From NCBI GenBank assembly GCA_023268935.1, contig JALRKK010000099.1, positions 1 to 64,000 on the forward strand: a stretch of 64,000 nt of DNA, read 5' to 3'. Of this stretch, positions 7,535 to 19,271 are shown in pieces; the stretch's first letter is position 1, and each line of letters starts with the position of its first letter. The DNA comes from Glaciecola sp. (GTDB lineage: Bacteria > Pseudomonadota > Gammaproteobacteria > Enterobacterales > Alteromonadaceae). The position numbers were made by a program, and so were the translations under genes. Below the pieces are notes generated by a model, which was not told the DNA's origin, did not search any database, and worked only from the letters and a program-made list of their open reading frames with translations.

Positions 7535-9853
7535 ATGAGTAACGAAGTCACAATTAGTCAGGACGGTGTCGAGCAACTCCCTATTCGACGTTTTACGGAA
7601 GAAGCCTATTTAAATTATTCGATGTACGTGATCATGGATCGCGCGTTGCCGCATATTGGCGACGGCTTAAAACCTGTTCAGCGCCGGATTATTTATGCGA
7701 TGTCCGATTTGGGTTTGAGTGCCAATGCCAAATATAAAAAATCCGCTCGTACCGTGGGGGATGTGTTAGGTAAGTTCCATCCACATGGTGATTCTGCTTG
7801 CTACGAAGCCATGGTATTGATGGCACAGCCTTTTACTTACCGATATCCATTAGTTGACGGACAAGGTAACTGGGGCGCACCGGATGATCCCAAATCGTTT
7901 GCTGCGATGCGTTATACCGAAGCCCGCTTATCTAAATTCAGTGAAGTGTTACTGACTGAACTTGGTCAAGGCACGGCTGACTGGCAGCCTAATTTTGATG
8001 GTACATTAAAAGAGCCCAAAGTTTTACCGGCTCGCTTACCACACATTTTACTCAATGGCGTCACGGGTATTGCGGTCGGGATGGCGACTGATATTCCACC
8101 TCATAACGTGCGTGAATTAGCCAATGCGTGTGCGTTGTTGTTAGACAATTCGCGCACAGAGTTATCTGAATTACTTACTATTGTGCAAGGACCAGATTAT
8201 CCAACCGATGGCGAAATCATTACGCCCAAAGCGGATATTCAAAAAATTTATGAAACCGGTCGCGGGTCCATTAAAATGCGCGCAACCTATGTACAGGACA
8301 ATGGCGATATCATCATCAATGCCTTACCTCATCAAGCCTCCGGTGCAAAGATCCTGGAACAGATCGCCGCTCAAATGACGGCCAAAAAACTGCCTATGGT
8401 CAGTGATCTACGCGATGAATCGGATCACGAAAACCCCACTCGATTGGTTATCACGCCACGTTCAAATCGAGTCGATATCGAACAGTTAATGCAACACTTA
8501 TTTGCCACCACAGATCTAGAAAAGAACTATCGTGTCAATTTGAACATGATTGGCTTAGACGGGCGTCCTCAAGTCAAAGATTTGAAAGTGATTTTGAGCG
8601 AGTGGTTAACTTATCGCAAGGATACGGTCACGCGGCGCTTGCAGTTCCGTCTCGATAAAGTCTTAGCTCGTTTGCACATCCTCGAAGGTTTATTGATTGC
8701 ATTTCTGAATATTGATGAAGTTATCGCCATCATTCGCAATGAAGATGAACCAAAGAAAGAGTTGATGTCCCGTTTTGGTTTGTCAGATAAACAGGCCGAA
8801 GCAATTCTTGAGCTAAAGCTACGTCATCTAGCGAAGCTTGAAGAAATGAAGATCAAAGGTGAGCAGGATGAGCTCGCCAAAGAGCGAGATGAACTGCAAC
8901 TGATTTTGGGTTCAGATCGTCGTCTTAAAACACTGGTCAAAAAAGAGCTTCTCGCCGATGCTGAAACATATGGTGACGAGCGTCGCTCACCGATTGTTGA
9001 GCGTGGTGAAGCCAAAGCATTAAGTGAAAAGCAACTCGTTCCGTCAGAGCCAGTGACTGTGGTTGTCTCTGAAAAAGGTTGGGCGCGTTGTGCCAAAGGT
9101 CACGATGTGGATGCGCCTAATTTAAGTTATAAAGGCGATGATAAATATCTAGCCAGTGCGAAGGGTCGCTCAAATCAACCGGCGGTCTTCATCGATACCT
9201 CAGGGCGAGCATTTAGTTGTGATGCGCACAGTCTACCTTCTGCACGCTCTCAGGGTGAACCATTGACCGGGCGCTTTAATGTCGTCGCAGGCGAGTCTTT
9301 TTCGCATGTGGTAATGGGAACGGATGAACAGCGCTATCTCATTAGTAGTGATGCGGGTTATGGCTTTGTTGGTAAATTCTCAGATATGCTGAGTAAGAAC
9401 AAAGCAGGTAAAGCGTTCTTATCCTTGCCAACTTCAGCCAAAGTAATGGCGCCTATCCCGGTTAATAATATTGAAACCGATTGGTGCCTATCTGTTTCCA
9501 ATGAAGGCCGTATGCTGTTGTTCCCATTACGTGACTTACCATGTCTAGGCAAAGGCAAGGGGAACAAAATGATCAATATTCCTTCTGCCAAAGCCAAAAC
9601 TCGAGAAGAGTATGTCGTCGCTTCTGCCATTGTGCCAGAGGGGGCTAGTGTTGTGTTATCTGCAGGTAAACGCAACATGACCCTAAAAGCAACAGACTTG
9701 TTACATTATCAAGGGGAAAGAGGCCGTAGAGGGAATAAACTCCCGCGCGGCTTACAACGCGTTGATTATGTTTCAGTGGAGCTTAATTCGGCTCCACCAG
9801 CGGAAATACAGGACGATTCAAGTGAGTCGAATTCAGAAAGTAACGAGAGTTGA
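7535..9853 (+). CDS. parC: DNA topoisomerase IV subunit A
   Basis: 772 residues, slightly longer than E. coli ParC. ParC cleaves and rejoins DNA in the ATP-driven decatenase ParC2ParE2. The catalytic tyrosine is Y127 in [10 protein letters not shown]. The quinolone-resistance region reads [13 protein letters not shown], with S87 and E91 (E. coli S80 and E84) in their wild-type states. The C-terminal beta-pinwheel DNA-wrapping domain covers about 500-745 and ends in an acidic, Ser/Glu/Asn-rich tail. parE is not adjacent in this window. The last 21 bases overlap the 3' end of the convergent hydrolase gene, and no terminator hairpin is evident there. Confidence 0.98.
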   Translation: MSNEVTISQDGVEQLPIRRFTEEAYLNYSMYVIMDRALPHIGDGLKPVQRRIIYAMSDLGLSANAKYKKSARTVGDVLGKFHPHGDSACYEAMVLMAQPFTYRYPLVDGQGNWGAPDDPKSFAAMRYTEARLSKFSEVLLTELGQGTADWQPNFDGTLKEPKVLPARLPHILLNGVTGIAVGMATDIPPHNVRELANACALLLDNSRTELSELLTIVQGPDYPTDGEIITPKADIQKIYETGRGSIKMRATYVQDNGDIIINALPHQASGAKILEQIAAQMTAKKLPMVSDLRDESDHENPTRLVITPRSNRVDIEQLMQHLFATTDLEKNYRVNLNMIGLDGRPQVKDLKVILSEWLTYRKDTVTRRLQFRLDKVLARLHILEGLLIAFLNIDEVIAIIRNEDEPKKELMSRFGLSDKQAEAILELKLRHLAKLEEMKIKGEQDELAKERDELQLILGSDRRLKTLVKKELLADAETYGDERRSPIVERGEAKALSEKQLVPSEPVTVVVSEKGWARCAKGHDVDAPNLSYKGDDKYLASAKGRSNQPAVFIDTSGRAFSCDAHSLPSARSQGEPLTGRFNVVAGESFSHVVMGTDEQRYLISSDAGYGFVGKFSDMLSKNKAGKAFLSLPTSAKVMAPIPVNNIETDWCLSVSNEGRMLLFPLRDLPCLGKGKGNKMINIPSAKAKTREEYVVASAIVPEGASVVLSAGKRNMTLKATDLLHYQGERGRRGNKLPRGLQRVDYVSVELNSAPPAEIQDDSSESNSESNES

Positions 9854-10603
9854 TGCAATGGTCTCCCACACTTTAGCATTGTGGGTATAGTTGACATGTG
9901 AGCCATTAATTAAATGATGGTTCGCATGTTCGTTTACTTTATCTCTAGTGGCTTCAGGTGTCACAAACTCATCATCAGGCGCATATAGAATCGTGACTGG
10001 TAATGTCAGTTTTGCCTCACATATCGCTTTTGAATTGGTCAAAAGGCTATCTAGGTCGACCCCAATTCGTTGCGCATAACGCTTGGAAAGCGGCGTAAAC
10101 GTATTTTCTGAATTGAGCGGTGTGCCAAGTGTGATGAGCTGTTTAAGCGGGGTTGTTTTACGCTGCGCTATGGCTCGACAGAGCAATCCCCCCAAACCAT
10201 ACCCAACTAGACTAATTTGAGACAAGGCATTGTTTTGCATCAACTGGACAAGATGCCCTTCGAGAAGCGCCACGTCTTTCGACAATTCCTGTGCATTGTG
10301 TTTGACATCCCATTGAAATACACGGTAGTTTAAAAACTTGAGAAACTGCCCCAATACACACAGAGTTTTTTCGTCGGTAAAATACCCTGGCACTAGGACT
10401 ACGGGCTCGCCATGACCTTTGGGTAGAGAAAGTAATTTTGGGAAGCGAAACACCATCGACACCCAATCAATGGGTTTAATGAATTCGCGAAATGCTCCAC
10501 ACGCTGAGTAGCGGACGATATCATTTAGCTGGATATTCTGCAGTTGAGCAGAATTGATAAATCGACGTTTTGCTGAATACCCACTTAGCGCTGCACTAGA
10601 CAT
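9833..10603 (-). CDS. Alpha/beta-hydrolase-fold protein lacking the nucleophile serine
   Basis: A 256-residue alpha/beta hydrolase-fold protein of the esterase/lipase type. The oxyanion strand-loop is [16 protein letters not shown] (about 63-78), the acid candidates are D210/D211 in [10 protein letters not shown] and the histidine candidate is H236 in [10 protein letters not shown]. The nucleophile elbow reads GYGLGG (134-139), so the position normally held by Ser in G-x-S-x-G is Gly136. The codon is GGT, read directly from the sequence. It is either a non-catalytic member or one using another residue. AGGG lies ahead of the ATG at 10603. The gene is monocistronic and overlaps parC tail to tail by 21 bases. 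Confidence 0.82.
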   Translation of the reverse strand: MSSAALSGYSAKRRFINSAQLQNIQLNDIVRYSACGAFREFIKPIDWVSMVFRFPKLLSLPKGHGEPVVLVPGYFTDEKTLCVLGQFLKFLNYRVFQWDVKHNAQELSKDVALLEGHLVQLMQNNALSQISLVGYGLGGLLCRAIAQRKTTPLKQLITLGTPLNSENTFTPLSKRYAQRIGVDLDSLLTNSKAICEAKLTLPVTILYAPDDEFVTPEATRDKVNEHANHHLINGSHVNYTHNAKVWETIASTLVTF

Positions 10604-10693
10604 ATTTAAATCCCTTTACAAAAATAAACACTATTGCTACGCACCAACTTCCATAATGGCGCATTAGACTTTGGTGTTAGTGGTTGAACATAT

Positions 10694-11506
10694 TTAATTT
10701 ACATTGGTACTTTCGAATATTTTATCAGCAGACGCGGCCACAAACCCTTGATATAGTTCACCATTTGGCAATGGGTAGCGCTGTGCAAATTCATAAAAGC
10801 AACTAGGAATATCCACAGTTTGGTCACTGAATACAACGGGCATCTTGTCAGCCATAGTCGAAGATTGAGCAAGACACACGTCTTGGCTGCCTTTGATCTC
10901 CCCACCGGAGGTATTGAGTACGAATCCATGTTGCTTGAGAAGTGAATTCACTTCGACAAGTTCAGTGAGCGTCTCTAAATGGTTTACGCTTACTGTAAAA
11001 TGATTCGCTCGAAAACCCCATGCAGCAAACCACGCCGCGTATTCACTTTCCGCCAATAAATTCTGGTAGTCATTATACGTTAACTGCCAACATTTGCCAG
11101 AGTATAAACAGTTTGACTCAGACATGAATTCCGACGTAACGGATTGACTAATGCGATGCAAAATAGTTTGAACGGCGTCACTCAATTCATCTACTTTAAG
11201 TTCACTGATGAAGACTTTTGGATGATTGCCATCTGGATGCTCAAAATGCATCGCGTTGAGCTTTTTACTGCCAAAATCATAGTCACCACCATGTGTGTAA
11301 CCGAGCGCTTCAAAATGTTGAGATAGCACACTGATCCCCATGTGAGAGAAATTGAGTGTACGCAAAGCAATATGGTCGTTGACGATTTTAGGTGCTGTAT
11401 CCGATGCAGCCAGTAACGCGTGGACTTTCTCTGCACTTGGGGTTATTGACAGGTAATCATTCCAAATTCTGATAAACAATTCATCAATATGGTGTTGTTG
11501 AGACAT
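10694..11506 (-). CDS. DUF1338 family protein (2-oxoadipate dioxygenase/decarboxylase-like)
   Basis: 270 residues of the DUF1338 family, relatives of the metal-dependent 2-oxoadipate dioxygenase/decarboxylase HglS (YdcJ family). Candidate metal ligands are H45 in NDHIALRT, H169 in ANHFTV and E203 in GGEIKGS; the assignment is by pattern and not proven. The protein is much shorter than HglS and belongs to the short branch that in Shewanella sits behind astD. It is the last gene of the argD/astC-astA-astD cluster, 13 bases after astD, with AAGGA before its ATG. A role in an oxo-acid or side-chain step of amino acid catabolism is plausible; its substrate is unknown. Confidence 0.75.
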   Translation of the reverse strand: MSQQHHIDELFIRIWNDYLSITPSAEKVHALLAASDTAPKIVNDHIALRTLNFSHMGISVLSQHFEALGYTHGGDYDFGSKKLNAMHFEHPDGNHPKVFISELKVDELSDAVQTILHRISQSVTSEFMSESNCLYSGKCWQLTYNDYQNLLAESEYAAWFAAWGFRANHFTVSVNHLETLTELVEVNSLLKQHGFVLNTSGGEIKGSQDVCLAQSSTMADKMPVVFSDQTVDIPSCFYEFAQRYPLPNGELYQGFVAASADKIFESTNVN

Positions 11507-11519
11507 CTTTTTTCCTTAT

Positions 11520-12989
11520 TTATTGGAAGTTAAGACCTGGGCTGAGAGTCTCCGGTAGAAGACCTTCTTCTAACTCAACGGATGCCACAGGATACGCACA
11601 ATAATCGGCTGCATAAAAAGCACTGGCACGATGGTTACCACTATCACCAATACCGCCAAATGGAGCTCCGCCACTTGCGCCAGTAATTGGGCGGTTCCAG
11701 TTCACAATCCCTGCACGGATTAAACGATAAAACGTTTCATACTGCTCTGCATCATCACTTAATAATCCGGCAGAGAGTCCAAAGCGTGTGTTATTAGCTT
11801 CGGCAATGGCAGTTCTAAAATCATCGTAACGGATCACTTTGAGTAATGGGCCAAAATGCTCATCATCCGATAATTTGTTAAGCATTGGCGTCACGTCCAA
11901 AATGCCTGGTGAAATCAAGCCAGAACTCATGTCGAGATGAAGCATTTCGACCAATGGCTTGGCGCCTTGTGAAATAAGTTCAGCTTGAACTGCTATCATT
12001 TGCGTGGCAGCACGCTGCGAGATCATTGATCCCATAAACGGTTGTGGTTGCGCATCGTAATGGCCAACGTGGATATTTTTGGTCACCTCGATTAAACGCT
12101 CAACGATGGCATCGCCGTGTGGGGTGTTGGGCACAAATAAACGTCTGGCACAGGTACAACGCTGTCCTGCTGAGATGAAGGCCGATTGCACAATGTCATG
12201 CACGGTCGCATCAATATCTTTGACATCAGCAACAATCAGAGGGTTATTGCCACCCATTTCAAGCGCGAGGATTTTGCCGGGATGACCCGCAAATTGCTCG
12301 TGTAATCGTTTGCCCGTTGTGGAAGACCCAGTGAAGAACAACCCATCGAGTTGCGGATGACTGGCCAATGCCTTGCCTGTCTCTACCTCACCTTGAACCA
12401 AATTCAAAACGCCTTTAGGTAAGCCAATCGAGGCCCACAGTTCGATCATTTTGGCAGCGACTGCTGGGGTTAATTCACTGGGCTTAAATACGATCGTGTT
12501 ACCTGCTATCAAGGCTGGCACTATGTGTCCATTGGGTAAGTGGCCGGGGAAATTGTAAGGCCCGAATACGGCAACCACACCATGTGGCTTGTGTCGGATA
12601 AAGGCTTTTCCAATTGGCATCGGGTTTTCAGTGATGCCGGTTCTGGTGTGGTAAGACTTTATCGACAGACTGATTTTACCTATCATTGCGCCAGCTTCTG
12701 TCGCGGTTTCCCACAGCGGTTTACCCGTTTCTTGAGCGATGAGCCGAGCAATATCGTCTTTGTGTTCGGTGAGTGCCTCTGCGAAGGCATTGATGTAATC
12801 TAAGCGTTGTTCAACACTTAGCGCTGACCACTCGGCAAACGCTCCTCTGGCTGATGCAACGGCATGATCAACCTGTTCATTCGTTGCACTCACGCCTTCC
12901 CACAAAACTGTGTTCTTGGTTGGATTCAGTGAAGTCATCGGGTGGCCTTCACCGGCCAGCCATTCGCCATTGATAAAATGTGTGTTCAT
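11520..12989 (-). CDS. astD: N-succinylglutamate 5-semialdehyde dehydrogenase
   Basis: About 489 residues, an NAD-dependent aldehyde dehydrogenase oxidising succinylglutamic semialdehyde in the arginine succinyltransferase (AST) pathway. The catalytic cysteine lies in [10 protein letters not shown], the general-base glutamate in [10 protein letters not shown], and the Rossmann motif in [19 protein letters not shown] is typical of the AstD branch. The ATG at 12989 gives [13 protein letters not shown], which aligns with known AstD starts; an in-frame TTG further upstream (13037) would overlap astA and is unlikely. It lies between astA and the DUF1338 gene in one transcription unit. Confidence 0.95.
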   Translation of the reverse strand: MNTHFINGEWLAGEGHPMTSLNPTKNTVLWEGVSATNEQVDHAVASARGAFAEWSALSVEQRLDYINAFAEALTEHKDDIARLIAQETGKPLWETATEAGAMIGKISLSIKSYHTRTGITENPMPIGKAFIRHKPHGVVAVFGPYNFPGHLPNGHIVPALIAGNTIVFKPSELTPAVAAKMIELWASIGLPKGVLNLVQGEVETGKALASHPQLDGLFFTGSSTTGKRLHEQFAGHPGKILALEMGGNNPLIVADVKDIDATVHDIVQSAFISAGQRCTCARRLFVPNTPHGDAIVERLIEVTKNIHVGHYDAQPQPFMGSMISQRAATQMIAVQAELISQGAKPLVEMLHLDMSSGLISPGILDVTPMLNKLSDDEHFGPLLKVIRYDDFRTAIAEANNTRFGLSAGLLSDDAEQYETFYRLIRAGIVNWNRPITGASGGAPFGGIGDSGNHRASAFYAADYCAYPVASVELEEGLLPETLSPGLNFQ

Positions 12990-13024
12990 AGGGAGCCTTA
13001 TTTTTTCTGTCGTTATAGGTGTTT

Positions 13025-14038
13025 TTACAAGTAACAAAAGCGCACGGGATCCCCGTTCACAAGTTGCAATGCCGTCAGTGTCTCTGAGCTGACAATGATA
13101 TGGTCAGGGGTTTCGCTTACCGGTTGCATTACCGCCCTGAAATTAGAGAGTGAGGTATTGCTGATCATGGCTTTAGGAGCATTTGCATCAAGCTTGCCAG
13201 CAATGACGGGCTTAGAAATTGACTCCCGAACTGTTTTAATCTGTGGTAAATCTGCTTCGACCGTTGGCCCTGCATCAAAAATGTCAACATACCCTCGGCA
13301 TACGAAACCTTCTTTTTGTAATAAATTTAAAGCAGGTTTAGTTTTGTCGTGTACTTTACCAATGACGGCTTGGGCGGCCTCAGAGAGCAAATTGACGTAA
13401 ATTGGGTATTTGGGCATCAACTCAGCAATGAAGACTTTTTTGCCAATCCCGGTAAGATAATCCGCTGTAGGAAAATCGATTGAGAAGAAGTGTTTTTCTA
13501 GCCATTCCCAAAACGGCGAGCGACCATTTTCGTCATTAATACCGCGCATCTCTGCGATAACCGTGGTTGAAAACCGTTCTGGGTGCTCAGCCATAAATAA
13601 AAAACGTGTTTTGGACAAAAACTTGCCCATGTCTTTGATTCGAGCAGTTTCGCGCAAGAACAACGTGCAGATCTCACTGACGCCGGTATAGTCATTACAA
13701 AATGTCAATATATCTACGGTATTGTAGATGTCTAACTCACGTGAGGCGTGCACGACTTTACCCATGTGATAGTGATAAAATGGGTCGGTGACGCCAACTT
13801 TTGCTTCAATACCCGATGTACCCAGAATCTCACCAGTGATAGAGTCTTCTAATACAAATAAGTATCCTTCGTCACCGGCAGTGCTAATCTCTGCTGAAAA
13901 AGACGTTTGTGACTTTTCGATCTTGTTTTGCAACAAGGTATCATCCACCGGTAATGAAGTGAAACCAATACCAGACTCTTCTGCAATCTGAAGCAACGCG
14001 GCAAAGTCCTTTTGCGCAATCGGACGTATGACATTCAT
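13025..14038 (-). CDS. astA: Arginine N-succinyltransferase
   Basis: 337 residues, matching the AstA family length. It transfers succinyl from succinyl-CoA to the alpha amino group of arginine, the entry step of the AST pathway. The N-terminus [19 protein letters not shown] and the blocks [23 protein letters not shown] and [11 protein letters not shown] are family features of this GNAT-like fold. It starts five bases after the astC stop, indicating co-transcription. astB and astE are not in this window, so the pathway must be completed elsewhere or by other enzymes. Confidence 0.95.
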   Translation of the reverse strand: MNVIRPIAQKDFAALLQIAEESGIGFTSLPVDDTLLQNKIEKSQTSFSAEISTAGDEGYLFVLEDSITGEILGTSGIEAKVGVTDPFYHYHMGKVVHASRELDIYNTVDILTFCNDYTGVSEICTLFLRETARIKDMGKFLSKTRFLFMAEHPERFSTTVIAEMRGINDENGRSPFWEWLEKHFFSIDFPTADYLTGIGKKVFIAELMPKYPIYVNLLSEAAQAVIGKVHDKTKPALNLLQKEGFVCRGYVDIFDAGPTVEADLPQIKTVRESISKPVIAGKLDANAPKAMISNTSLSNFRAVMQPVSETPDHIIVSSETLTALQLVNGDPVRFCYL

Positions 14039-14043
14039 AAAAA

Positions 14044-15276
<1,233 letters not shown>

Positions 15277-15364
15277 TTATTTCGTTTAACGTGTCTAAAA
15301 TACGCCTTTTTCGGCCTGGTGTAAATGCCTTTATCCCTTGTAAAATAAAGGGTTTTGCGGGTTT

Positions 15365-15393
15365 TGCATAAAGCGTGCATAAACTCTGCATAA
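15365..15393. repeat. Three TGCATAA repeats with 11-bp period upstream of argD/astC
   Basis: TGCATAA occurs at 15365, 15376 and 15387, exactly 11 bases apart, about 100 bases upstream of the argD/astC ATG. One-helical-turn spacing suggests stacked binding sites on one DNA face. The repeats do not make a good ARG box, and no regulator can be named. The rest of the 232-bp gap is AT-rich, with a long A/T run at 15427-15455. Confidence 0.4.
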
Positions 15394-15496
15394 GTATCCG
15401 AACCCAGTTCCAAAAGTGTGCGTAAATATTTAAAAAATATTTTTTATCTTTTTTAATCGTGGGTCAAAATGACCAAAAAGCGAATGCTAACTTCAA

Positions 15497-16063
15497 TTAA
15501 ATTTGTAATAAGAAGTTGCTTAACACGGCATGACCGTGTTCGGTCAGAAGCGACTCAGGATGAAACTGCACGCCGAATAGACGTTTTGTTGGGGCTTCGA
15601 TTGCCATGATAACATTGTCATCAGTTGTCGCGGTAACGACAAAACCACTGGGTAAGCGGTTTGGCTCGATGACTAAAGAGTGATATCGGGTGACGGTAAA
15701 TTGCTTAGGTAGATTGTGGAATAACACGCCACTGGTTGTGCGGATGGTCGATACTTTACCATGCATTGCTTGTGGTGCTCTTATGATATTAGCTCCAAAG
15801 GCTTGTGCAATCGCTTGATGGCCCAGACACACGCCCAAAATTGGATAGTGAGTATGGCACTGCTTAATGACTTCTAAACTAATGCCAGCCTCATTCGGAG
15901 TGCATGGTCCGGGTGAAATTACAATCGCATCTGGAGCAAGTGCCCTGATTTCATCAAGCGTTATCTCGTTATTTCGTTTGACCACTACTTCGCAACCTAG
16001 CTCAACAATATAGCGAGCTAGGTTGTGGGTAAATGAATCGAAGTTATCAATGACTAAGATCAT
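15497..16063 (-). CDS. pabA: Aminodeoxychorismate synthase, glutamine amidotransferase subunit
   Basis: 188 residues, a class I glutamine amidotransferase giving ammonia to PabB for 4-amino-4-deoxychorismate (folate pathway). The catalytic cysteine lies in ILGVCLGHQA, and the His-Glu pair in GVQFHPESLLTEHG. The start MILVIDNFDSFTHNL is typical of PabA/TrpG. It could be TrpG in another context, but no trp genes are adjacent and the pabA-argD neighbourhood matches enteric order. It lies 15 bases downstream of trpS, so rpe-trpS-pabA look like one unit. Confidence 0.9.
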   Translation of the reverse strand: MILVIDNFDSFTHNLARYIVELGCEVVVKRNNEITLDEIRALAPDAIVISPGPCTPNEAGISLEVIKQCHTHYPILGVCLGHQAIAQAFGANIIRAPQAMHGKVSTIRTTSGVLFHNLPKQFTVTRYHSLVIEPNRLPSGFVVTATTDDNVIMAIEAPTKRLFGVQFHPESLLTEHGHAVLSNFLLQI

Positions 16064-16078
16064 GTTTGGTGTCGTGTG

Positions 16079-17083
16079 TTATTGGGCAGGAATGAACCCC
16101 AGCGCACGATAAGCTTCAGCGAGCGTTTTTGCTGCTCGAGCAGAGGCTTTTTCGGCACCCTGATGCATGACTTCTTGCAAATAAGCTTGGTCACTGCGAA
16201 TTTCTGCAAAGCGGGCTTGAATGGGCTCAAGCATGTTCACAACAGCATCTGCAACATCGCCTTTGAGGTGACCGTACATTTTATCAGTGTACTCAGGAAC
16301 CAAATCATTAATACTGCGACCTGTAGTGCAAGATAATAAAGACAAAAGGTTCGAGACACCTGCTTTGTTCTCGGGATCGAAAAAGATGTTCGCTTGCTCA
16401 TCAGAATCGGTCACTGCACGCTTGATTTTTTTAGTGATTTTTTTGGGATCTTCTAATAGTCCTATAAAATTATTCGGATTGTCGTCCGACTTTGACATCT
16501 TTTTGGTCGGTTCTTGCAAGCTCATGACTCGAGCACCTGCTTTTGGAATATGAGGCTCAGGTAAGGTAAAGACATCGCCGTATAAATTGTTAAAACGCGT
16601 GGCAATATCTCGGGTTAATTCAAGGTGCTGTTTTTGGTCTTCACCTACAGGTACTTCATTGGCTTGGTATAACAAGATGTCTGCCGCTTGCAATACGGGA
16701 TAACTGTATAAGCCGACATTGATGTTGTTTTCATTCTTAGCAGATTTGTCTTTAAACTGGGTCATGCGATTGAGCTCACCCATTTGCGTGTAGCAGTTCA
16801 GCACCCAGGATAATTGTGCGTGTTCAGGGACGTGCGATTGCATGAAAATTGTGCTTTTTTGTGGGTCAATACCGCAGGCCAAATATAACGCAAGGCCATC
16901 CAAACAAGCGGCTGTCAAATCAGCTGGATTTTGACGTACTGTGATCGCATGCAAATCAACAATCATGTACAAGCAATCATGTGTCTCTTGCATGGCAACC
17001 CATTGTTTGAGCGCTCCCATGTAGTTGCCAATTGTAAGTTGTCCAGATGGCTGACAGCCACTTAATACCACAGGTTTTGTCAT
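16079..17083 (-). CDS. trpS: Tryptophan-tRNA ligase
   Basis: 334 residues, the standard size of bacterial TrpS. It charges tRNA-Trp using ATP. The class I signatures are present: the HIGH-like [15 protein letters not shown] near the N-terminus (residues 14-28) and KKMSKSDDN (about 193-201). DLHAITV and [15 protein letters not shown] are typical TrpS blocks. It begins 12 bases after the rpe stop, as in the conserved rpe-gph-trpS order, but gph is missing here. Confidence 0.98.
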   Translation of the reverse strand: MTKPVVLSGCQPSGQLTIGNYMGALKQWVAMQETHDCLYMIVDLHAITVRQNPADLTAACLDGLALYLACGIDPQKSTIFMQSHVPEHAQLSWVLNCYTQMGELNRMTQFKDKSAKNENNINVGLYSYPVLQAADILLYQANEVPVGEDQKQHLELTRDIATRFNNLYGDVFTLPEPHIPKAGARVMSLQEPTKKMSKSDDNPNNFIGLLEDPKKITKKIKRAVTDSDEQANIFFDPENKAGVSNLLSLLSCTTGRSINDLVPEYTDKMYGHLKGDVADAVVNMLEPIQARFAEIRSDQAYLQEVMHQGAEKASARAAKTLAEAYRALGFIPAQ

Positions 17084-17095
17084 GTTCTCTTTCTC

Positions 17096-17770
17096 TTATG
17101 ATGTTACAGTGGCAAGTTGCTCGCGCATTTGCGATATCACTTGCTTATAATCTGGTTGATTAAAAATCGCCGAGCCTGCGACAAACATGTCAGCGCCCGC
17201 TGCAGCCACTTCTGCAATATTGGCAGGGCCAATTCCACCATCGACTTCAATTCGGATGTCCGGATTCACCTGAGCGCACAGTGCTTTAACTTGCGCAATT
17301 TTGGTCAACGTATGTGGGATGAATTTTTGCCCGCCAAAACCTGGGTTAACTGACATTAATAACACGTAATCCAATTTATGTAGGACATGCTCAAGAATCT
17401 GTAATGGCGTAGCTGGGTTTAATACCAGACCGGCTTGGCAACCACCAGCCTTAATCAATTCTATACTGCGGTCAATGTGTTGCGACGCTTCAGGGTGAAA
17501 GCTGATCATGCTTGCACCGGCTGTAATGAACTGTTCAATTAAACTATCGACTGGCGATACCATTAAATGCACGTCAATCGGGGCAGTAATGCCATAATTG
17601 CGCAATGCCTTACAAATCGGTGCGCCAAAAGTAAGGTTGGGGACATAATGGTTGTCCATTACATCGAAGTGCACAACGTCCGCACCTGCATTGATGACAG
17701 AGGCAACCTCTTCACCAAGACGAGCAAAATCTGCAGACAATATGGAAGGGGCGATTAAGTAGGGTTTCAT
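17096..17770 (-). CDS. rpe: Ribulose-phosphate 3-epimerase
   Basis: 224 residues, a TIM-barrel metalloenzyme interconverting ribulose 5-phosphate and xylulose 5-phosphate in the pentose phosphate pathway. The start [15 protein letters not shown], the metal-binding [30 protein letters not shown] and EVDGGIG are all canonical. AAAAGG lies ahead of the ATG. It is the first gene of rpe-trpS-pabA. In related genomes dam is usually the next gene upstream; here three plus-strand genes intervene. Confidence 0.98.
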   Translation of the reverse strand: MKPYLIAPSILSADFARLGEEVASVINAGADVVHFDVMDNHYVPNLTFGAPICKALRNYGITAPIDVHLMVSPVDSLIEQFITAGASMISFHPEASQHIDRSIELIKAGGCQAGLVLNPATPLQILEHVLHKLDYVLLMSVNPGFGGQKFIPHTLTKIAQVKALCAQVNPDIRIEVDGGIGPANIAEVAAAGADMFVAGSAIFNQPDYKQVISQMREQLATVTS

Positions 17771-18118
17771 CTGGCCGGCCTTTTGGATATGGATAAAAAA
17801 TTTTTCAGTATTTTACACGAGAATACCTGTTTATCCCAAATGCAATCTCAGTTTAGATAAATACACGTTATATAACGCTCTTTTGATGATGAGCTAGGAT
17901 GGGGCGCTATGCTCAATATTGGTGCAATTAAGCTAATCGCGGGTTTAAAAAAATGTAAAAATACATTTATTTTATTGTTTTATTTTATATTAAACAATGA
18001 CTTATATAATTGGCTCGTATTTTGAATTACTTTTCGTAAGGCGAACTTTATTTGCTCAATTCCTCCAAAGCACTGTCGATAAGTGCTAAGGATATAACTT
18101 TACTCAATGGAGAAACAC
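17771..18118. other. 348-bp divergent intergenic region between rpe and the porin
   Basis: No gene is seen. It must hold promoters for both directions. A perfect inverted repeat AAATGTA-AAAA-TACATTT lies at 17951-17968, with a TATAAT at 18005-18010. The repeat could be a regulator site or a weak hairpin; I cannot name a binding protein. Confidence 0.45.
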
Positions 18119-18739
18119 ATGAAACTAGCAAAATTAACTGTAATCGGTGCAGCTTTACTATCCACTTCGGCTATGGCTGATTGGTCTGCAAATGTTGGCA
18201 TTGTATCTGACTATCATTTCCGCGGGATCCAACAGACGGAATCTGCATCAGCCTCTGCGGGTGTTGATTATGAAAATGGTGGTTTTTATGCTGGCGTTTG
18301 GACTGCTGAAGTTGAAGATGGTCTGGAAGTCGATTTATACGGTGGGTACGGTTTTGACATCACTGATGGGGTAAGCGGTAGCATCGGCTATACCACCTAT
18401 CAATACACAGGTGATTTTGATTCTGCTTATAACGAGTTTAACTTTGGTTTAAGCGCAGGTATGTTCAGTCTTGAGTATTCAGTTGGTACTTGGGATGGCC
18501 CTGTTGGCGCCGAAGTGGACGTAGATTATGATTTTGTTGGCCTAACGGTTGCAGGTGAAAACGGCCTTTATGCGACGGCTGGCTTCTTTGGTAAGGACAC
18601 TGAAGGCGAATACTTTGAATTTGGTTACGGTACATCTGTTGGTGAGTTTGATGTAGGCTTAGGTCTAGTCGTCAGCGGTTCTGACCTAGATGATTCTGAG
18701 TCTTTATACTTGTCTTTGAGTAAATCATTCGACTTATAA
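18119..18739 (+). CDS. TorF-family putative porin (outer-membrane beta-barrel)
   Basis: About 206 residues. A cleavable signal peptide (MKLAKLTVIGAALLSTSAMA) is followed by a glycine- and aromatic-rich barrel beginning DWSANVGIVSDYHFRG and ending in a C-terminal barrel strand terminating ...SLSKSFDL. This is the pattern of the TIGR02001/TorF family of small putative porins. GGAG five bases before the ATG at 18119 decides that start over the ATG at 18107. The protein is acidic, typical of marine outer-membrane proteins. Transport substrate is unknown. It is followed by a hairpin terminator and so is monocistronic. Confidence 0.82.
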   Translation: MKLAKLTVIGAALLSTSAMADWSANVGIVSDYHFRGIQQTESASASAGVDYENGGFYAGVWTAEVEDGLEVDLYGGYGFDITDGVSGSIGYTTYQYTGDFDSAYNEFNFGLSAGMFSLEYSVGTWDGPVGAEVDVDYDFVGLTVAGENGLYATAGFFGKDTEGEYFEFGYGTSVGEFDVGLGLVVSGSDLDDSESLYLSLSKSFDL

Positions 18740-18771
18740 TTTTTTGAACTTATTTGTTTAAAAAGTGTACT

Positions 18772-18810
18772 AAACAATGCTAGGTGTTCACGCATCTAGC
18801 ATTTGTTTTT
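18772..18810 (+). terminator. Rho-independent terminator after the porin gene
   Basis: AATGCTAG (18776-18783) pairs with CTAGCATT (18796-18803) around a 12-base loop, followed by a T-rich run to 18810. The flanking AAAC/GTTT extends the stem with a one-base bulge. Confidence 0.7.
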
Positions 18811-18858
18811 ATTGGAAAGTGCTTTATACTTAATACACAGACTCAACTAGGATAGGTC

Positions 18859-19254
18859 ATGGTTATTTCAAATAAAGTAGTAGCCCTTGCAGTTTTTGCT
18901 GTTGCAGTAGTAGGCATCGATTCTTACTTGGCACATAGCAAAACCGAGGATTGCTATGCTTTTTTGCAGACCGATTCCATGTTTTCCTTAAGTGATGTCC
19001 ATTCAACATCTTTGGTGTCTAACCCATTAAGTTCAATCACTCGTCCCTCCATACCAGTAGAATTATCTCAAACCGCTCAACAACAACTCAATCAATGTCT
19101 TGCTGCCAAACAAAATGAGGTCAGCTGGTTGGACTGGGTGTTTTCTGATTCCAATTCAGGGACATTTCATTACCTTGATTTGCTCGAATTACTCACACCG
19201 AATAATGACAATGATTATTCGTCAGGTGGGGCAAACCGTCCTAATACGCAATAG
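18859..19254 (+). CDS. Hypothetical protein with N-terminal signal anchor
   Basis: 131 residues with no family I recognise. An N-terminal hydrophobic segment (about 7-24) could be a signal peptide or anchor, so the rest is probably periplasmic. Two cysteines (in EDCYAF and LNQCLAAK) flank a Ser/Thr-rich middle and could form a disulfide. The C-terminus is Asn/Asp-rich (PNNDNDYSSGGANRPNTQ). The ribosome binding site is good (AGGA before the ATG at 18859). The gene lies between a terminator and the DUF2970 gene, 17 bases from the latter, so the two are probably co-transcribed. Confidence 0.6.
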   Translation: MVISNKVVALAVFAVAVVGIDSYLAHSKTEDCYAFLQTDSMFSLSDVHSTSLVSNPLSSITRPSIPVELSQTAQQQLNQCLAAKQNEVSWLDWVFSDSNSGTFHYLDLLELLTPNNDNDYSSGGANRPNTQ

Positions 19255-19271
19255 TTTTTTGAGGTCGATTG

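Noticed and set aside
7815-7860. Quinolone-resistance mutation in parC
   Set aside because: The positions equivalent to S80 and E84 are Ser and Glu, the susceptible state.
15427-15455. A/T run upstream of argD/astC as an ARG box
   Set aside because: It lacks the TGAAT...ATTCA ends; only low-complexity A/T sequence.
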